A DNA stretch of 20,994 nucleotides. Origin: Balamuthia mandrillaris (taxonomy: Eukaryota > Discosea > Longamoebia > Balamuthiidae). The stretch covers positions 1 through 20,994 of the forward strand of contig JAVKOQ010000656.1 in NCBI GenBank assembly GCA_031835245.1, given 5' to 3'. The position numbers and the translations under genes were made by a program. The notes under the pieces were generated by a model. It saw nothing but the letters and a program-made list of their open reading frames with translations. It searched no databases and was not told the origin of the DNA. Each line of letters begins with the position of its first letter. The stretch's first letter is position 1. This document shows positions 17,997 through 20,994 of the stretch, one piece after another.

Positions 17997-18845
17997 ATGG
18001 AAGAAGCACAGCTATCCACACGGCCAAAGGCCCACCGCTCTGGAACTGGTGAGCCTCCGCCTTATTCTGTCGTCACTGCACAAAACAAATACAAAGTTGG
18101 TGCGTTTTTTTCTCTTCAGCAAAAACAAAAAAAAACATCACTCAATTAATGTTAACATTTGTTTTTTTTTTTTGCTCAAAGGGTTGAACCCGATCCATCA
18201 AGTGGCTGCAGCGACTGCCGGTGGGACTCTCACCTCCCTTTTCGGTAAATTTGCGAGCAAGCCTTATTTTTGTTTTTAAATATGCTCTCTCCTCTCTCTC
18301 CGTCGTGGTGGTCTCACTTTCTCCATGTGATAATAGTGACGCCATTTGATGTCGTTAAGACGAGACTGCAAGCACAAACCGGAAACCGTGCAGCAATTGG
18401 TTCCGCCGCTTCCTCTGCCACTGCCACTGCTCCTCGCAGTGTTTATTTAAACGGAACAGCTGTAACTCTCTTCCTCTCTTCCTCTCTTCCTCTCTTCCTC
18501 TCTTCCTCTCTTCCTCTCTTCCTCTCTTTCTCTTTCTCTTTCTCTTTCTCTTTCTCTTTCTCTTTCTCTTTCTCTTTCTCTTTCTCTTTCTCTTTCTCTT
18601 TCTCTTTCTCTTTCTCTTTCTCTTTCTCTTTCTCTTTCTCTTTCTCTTTCTCTTTCTCTTTCTCCTTCTTCTTCTTCTCCTCCTTCTCCTTCTCTTGATA
18701 GATTTCTCTGTTGATGTATTTCTTTGTCTCTCTTCTCTGTTTTACAGGACGCGTTCGTCAAGATAATAAAATATGAGGGAGCGAGTGCGTTATGGAGAGG
18801 ATTGCCAGCCACATTTATTCTAACAGTTCCAGGAGCTGCTATGTA

Positions 18846-18891
<46 letters not shown>

Positions 18892-19229
18892 AACTCTTTT
18901 ATTGATACGAACGGACAGTTATTTTACCTCATATGAAAAATTTAAAGAGCAAATGGATAATTCCACTCTTTTGCAACCCTTTCGGATGTTTATCCCTGGT
19001 ATTGCTGGTTAGTTTACTCTCTTTTCGACTTTTTTTGTGTGGACAAGGATGAAAGAAAGAACAATAAGTTGACGTGTCTTTTCTTAACTTCTTCAAAACA
19101 AAGGCTTAGGCGCGAGGACGCTGACGGCTACTGTAACAAGCCCACTTGAATTGATGCGAACAAACGTTCAATCTCATGCCAAAGTACCTGGTTCAAACGA
19201 AAGTAACTATTTAGCTGCTTTGTTCTGTT

Positions 19230-19288
<59 letters not shown>

Positions 19289-19618
19289 CCCCTCTCCCTC
19301 TCTCTCTCTCTCTCCACGGATTAACACCGAAATGAAGGCCTATATTGGATGTTGCGGATGGTGGTGCGAAATCAAGGCTTCAAAGGATTGTGGATAGGAT
19401 TGATGCCGACGTTATGGCGAGATGTGCCCTTTTCTGTTATTTATTGGACGGCCTACGAGGCCATCAAAGCGAGGCTGATGCTATGGAGGAAGAAGGAAGG
19501 CTTTCTAGTGCACTTTGCATCGGGTGCAGGGGCTGGCATGTTGGCTGCCCTTATCACCACTCCTGTCGATGTTGTGAAGACACGGCGACAGATGCATCTT
19601 GACGAGCCAGCTAATGTA

Positions 19619-19659
<41 letters not shown>

Positions 19660-19865
19660 CTCTATCTCTCTATCTCTCAAACGTGTATTGCTAACATGAC
19701 GACAAATTGTGGCAGTTGCGCCGAAGCAGCGCTATATTTATGAAAATCATGAAAGAGGAAGGCGTGCAAGGGTTGTTCCGGGGTCTGCTTCCCCGCATAA
19801 CTAAAGTAGCCCCAGCCTGCGCCATCATGATTTCCTCTTATGAATTGTTTAAAGTTCTACTGTAA
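17997..19865 (+). CDS. SLC25A39/40: Mitochondrial carrier, SLC25A39/SLC25A40 type
   Basis: This inner-membrane carrier has three tandem SLC25 repeats. Exons: 17997-18048, 18182-18244, 18337-18461, 18748-18842, 18919-19007, 19104-19202, 19338-19615, 19716-19865; 316 aa, all GT-AG. Signature motifs: [11 protein letters not shown] (P41, D43, K46), [11 protein letters not shown] (P155, E157, R160) and [11 protein letters not shown] (P250, D252, K255). The segments [21 protein letters not shown] and [23 protein letters not shown] are strongly like SLC25A39/40 and yeast Mtm1. Human SLC25A39 and its paralogue import glutathione into mitochondria; applying that here is inference. A short matrix loop with an Ala/Ser/Thr-rich insert (residues about 51-80) replaces the longer metazoan loop. 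Intron 3 holds a large compound CT microsatellite. Pure (CT)n fills introns 4, 6 and 7. Confidence 0.92.
18466..18664. repeat. Compound pyrimidine microsatellite in carrier intron 3
   Basis: About six copies of an 8-mer (CTCTTCCT) are followed by a long uninterrupted hexamer array, (TTTCTC)n, from about 18527 to 18662, then a CTT-rich tail. It occupies most of the 286-bp intron. The clean switch from 8-mer to 6-mer suggests two expansion events. Long Arg-Glu or Phe-Ser open frames across it are not genes. Confidence 0.9.
18849..18890. repeat. CT microsatellite in carrier intron 4
   Basis: This pure (CT)n tract begins 6 nt after the GTACGT donor core begins. Similar tracts fill intron 6 (19229-19315) and intron 7 (19624-19678). 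Confidence 0.85.
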
Positions 19866-19949
19866 AGAAAAATGAAGAAAGACAAAGAGAAAGAGGACAG
19901 CAAGAAACAGGAACATCTGGTATCGCTATTCTGTTATTATTTTTTTCGG

Positions 19950-20862
19950 TCAATCGGCGGAGTCAATGAGAGGCTTTCTTTCACTTGACACAAAAGTTTG
20001 GGAGGAGGAAGAGGCGGTTTTATGTGTGGGTTGGCTTGCTCGTTGCGGCCGAACGGCTGCTCTGTCAAGCAGTGATAAAGGGACCAGCTTTGGAGCTGTA
20101 ACGTTACCTTCCGACTCCCACATGAAATAGTAGCTAAGATAGCGTTTGTACTCGGAAAGAGCGGCAGGAACGTACACCTCCAGTTCCTTCGGGTAGAGGT
20201 CGTGTCGTGTGCCTCGTAGTTGGTCTTGCAGCATTGCAAGACGGTCCTCCAACTCTCCATACAAAAAGCTGTAGAGTTAAGCAAAGAGAATTGAGCGAGA
20301 GGAAAGAAGAGAAGAGTAGAGAGAGAGAGAGATGTACGCGTCATTGTTGTGTTCGGGGTCTACAGTAAAAGATTGCGTTCGTTGGGCTTGTAGCTGTTGT
20401 TGGTGTTTTTGGCGTGCTAGCTCGCCAACTCGAAAGCCTTCTTGCCTCAAAACGGATCGTTTCAACCGCACCATCTTCATTTGTTACAGAATTCAGCCAA
20501 TGAGCAAAGATGAAAAGAGGAAAGGAAGATAAGACTAGAATAACAAGAGAGGGAGCGAGAAGTAACCTTGTAGACAAGTAACTGATGAAAAGTGTTCCTA
20601 ACATTAAAGTCCCAATGTAGGAACAATGGAAAAAAGTGCTTCCGCAGAAGCAAATCACCAAAGAGTGCTCGTCTTGCATTGGCACGAAATACATCGGCGT
20701 GATTGTAGATGACCGTTAGCAGTTTCATAACGGTTTGATGGTGTTCTGTCGCAAGAATAATCTCGAAGCCTTGGCACAGGTAGTGATGATCAAAGCTGTT
20801 AGGAAGTCCTTCCTCCCGTTCCTTAAAACTTGCGAACCAAATGTCTAACTTTGCCAAAGCCT
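19950..20862 (-). CDS. DUF1765-like protein, C-terminal part (5' end off the right edge)
   Basis: Visible minus-strand exons: 20862-20567, 20474-20338, 20268-19950; about 250 residues to a TGA. The first visible exon is entered in phase 1 from an upstream intron filled with (TTC)n. The conserved core reads LDIWFASFKEREEGLPNSFDHH..., ...EIILATEHHQTVMKLLTVIYNH..., ANARRALFGDLLLRKHFFPLFLHW, FNVRNTFHQLLVYK. This resembles the DUF1765 family as I remember it from fungi, mycetozoa and Entamoeba; its function is not known. After the core come a basic helix (RLKRSVLRQEGFRVGELARQKH), a Gln-rich segment, another conserved-looking helix (LYGELEDRLAMLQDQL) and a Ser-rich tail. Both visible donors are GTTACT and GTACAT. 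The stop is 84 bp from the convergent carrier's stop codon. The family assignment rests on memory of the motif pattern and is moderately sure. Confidence 0.75.
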
Positions 20863-20895
20863 CTGCAACATGACAAATTAAGTCCCAGAATTACC

Positions 20896-20994
20896 AAGAA
20901 GAAGAAGAAGAAGAAGAACAAGAACAAGAAGAAGAAGAAGAAGAAGAAGAAGAAGAAGAAGAAGAAGAAGAAGAAGAAGAAGAAGAAGAAGAAG
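20896..20994. repeat. GAA trinucleotide microsatellite at the window edge
   Basis: (GAA)n with two AAC/CAA interruptions runs to the last base. It lies in an intron of the minus-strand DUF1765-like gene, so the transcript reads (TTC)n. GAA/TTC arrays of this kind can form triplex DNA. Confidence 0.9.

Noticed and set aside
18447-18812. Minus-strand open frame of Arg-Glu repeats, and Phe-Ser repeats on the plus strand
   Set aside because: Both are translations of the (TTTCTC)n array in the carrier's intron 3.

Overview
This is an ordinary, gene-dense stretch of nuclear DNA from an intron-rich single-celled eukaryote. I read eleven protein-coding genes (two cut by the window edges) and one tRNA. 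The 50 introns whose donors lie in the window are mostly 60-130 bp. Exons are GC-richer, and introns and spacers are full of CT/GA microsatellites. An amoebozoan-like protist is a reasonable guess: it has unikont-type genes (SPAG7, ELOB, HGH1, SELENBP1), a bacterial-type NADP-glutamate dehydrogenase, and a DUF1765-like protein, a family I recall from fungi, mycetozoa and Entamoeba. The lineage is inference only. I saw no transposon, virus-like element, CRISPR array or gene cluster with a shared pathway.

Layout, left to right. (1) SELENBP1 (minus, 3' end off the left edge) is divergent from HGH1 (plus) across about 430 bp holding a duplicated CCAAT-N7-TGACACGTCA module. HGH1 converges on ACSF2 (minus, 15 exons) with only 48 bp between stop codons. 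(2) ACSF2 is divergent from the intronless LTO1 (plus). LTO1 is followed by about 700 bp of spacer, then gdhA (plus, 5 exons). (3) A 717-bp spacer with an unexplained GC-rich, foldable block leads to a TM2-domain membrane protein (plus), then a tRNA-Ser(AGA) (minus). (4) An F-box/WD40 gene (plus), a spacer with four 24-bp tandem repeats, and SPAG7 (plus, R3H domain). (5) ELOB (plus, elongin B) converges on MAD2 (minus). MAD2 is divergent from an SLC25A39/40-type mitochondrial carrier (plus). The carrier converges on a DUF1765-like gene (minus) that runs off the right edge.

The genes do not form one system. They cover one-carbon sulfur metabolism (SELENBP1), eEF2 folding (HGH1), mitochondrial acyl-CoA activation (ACSF2), Fe-S protein maturation (LTO1), nitrogen assimilation (gdhA), ubiquitin ligase components (F-box protein, elongin B), the spindle checkpoint (MAD2) and mitochondrial transport (SLC25A39/40).

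The points most worth a second look concern gene architecture: start codons that appear to stand alone as 3-nt coding exons in two genes, a 16-nt microexon in MAD2, two GC-AG introns (one inside the AMP-binding loop of ACSF2), a strict strand rule for intronic microsatellites (always pyrimidine on the sense strand), frequent GTAC donors, and an apparent one-base frameshift in SELENBP1.
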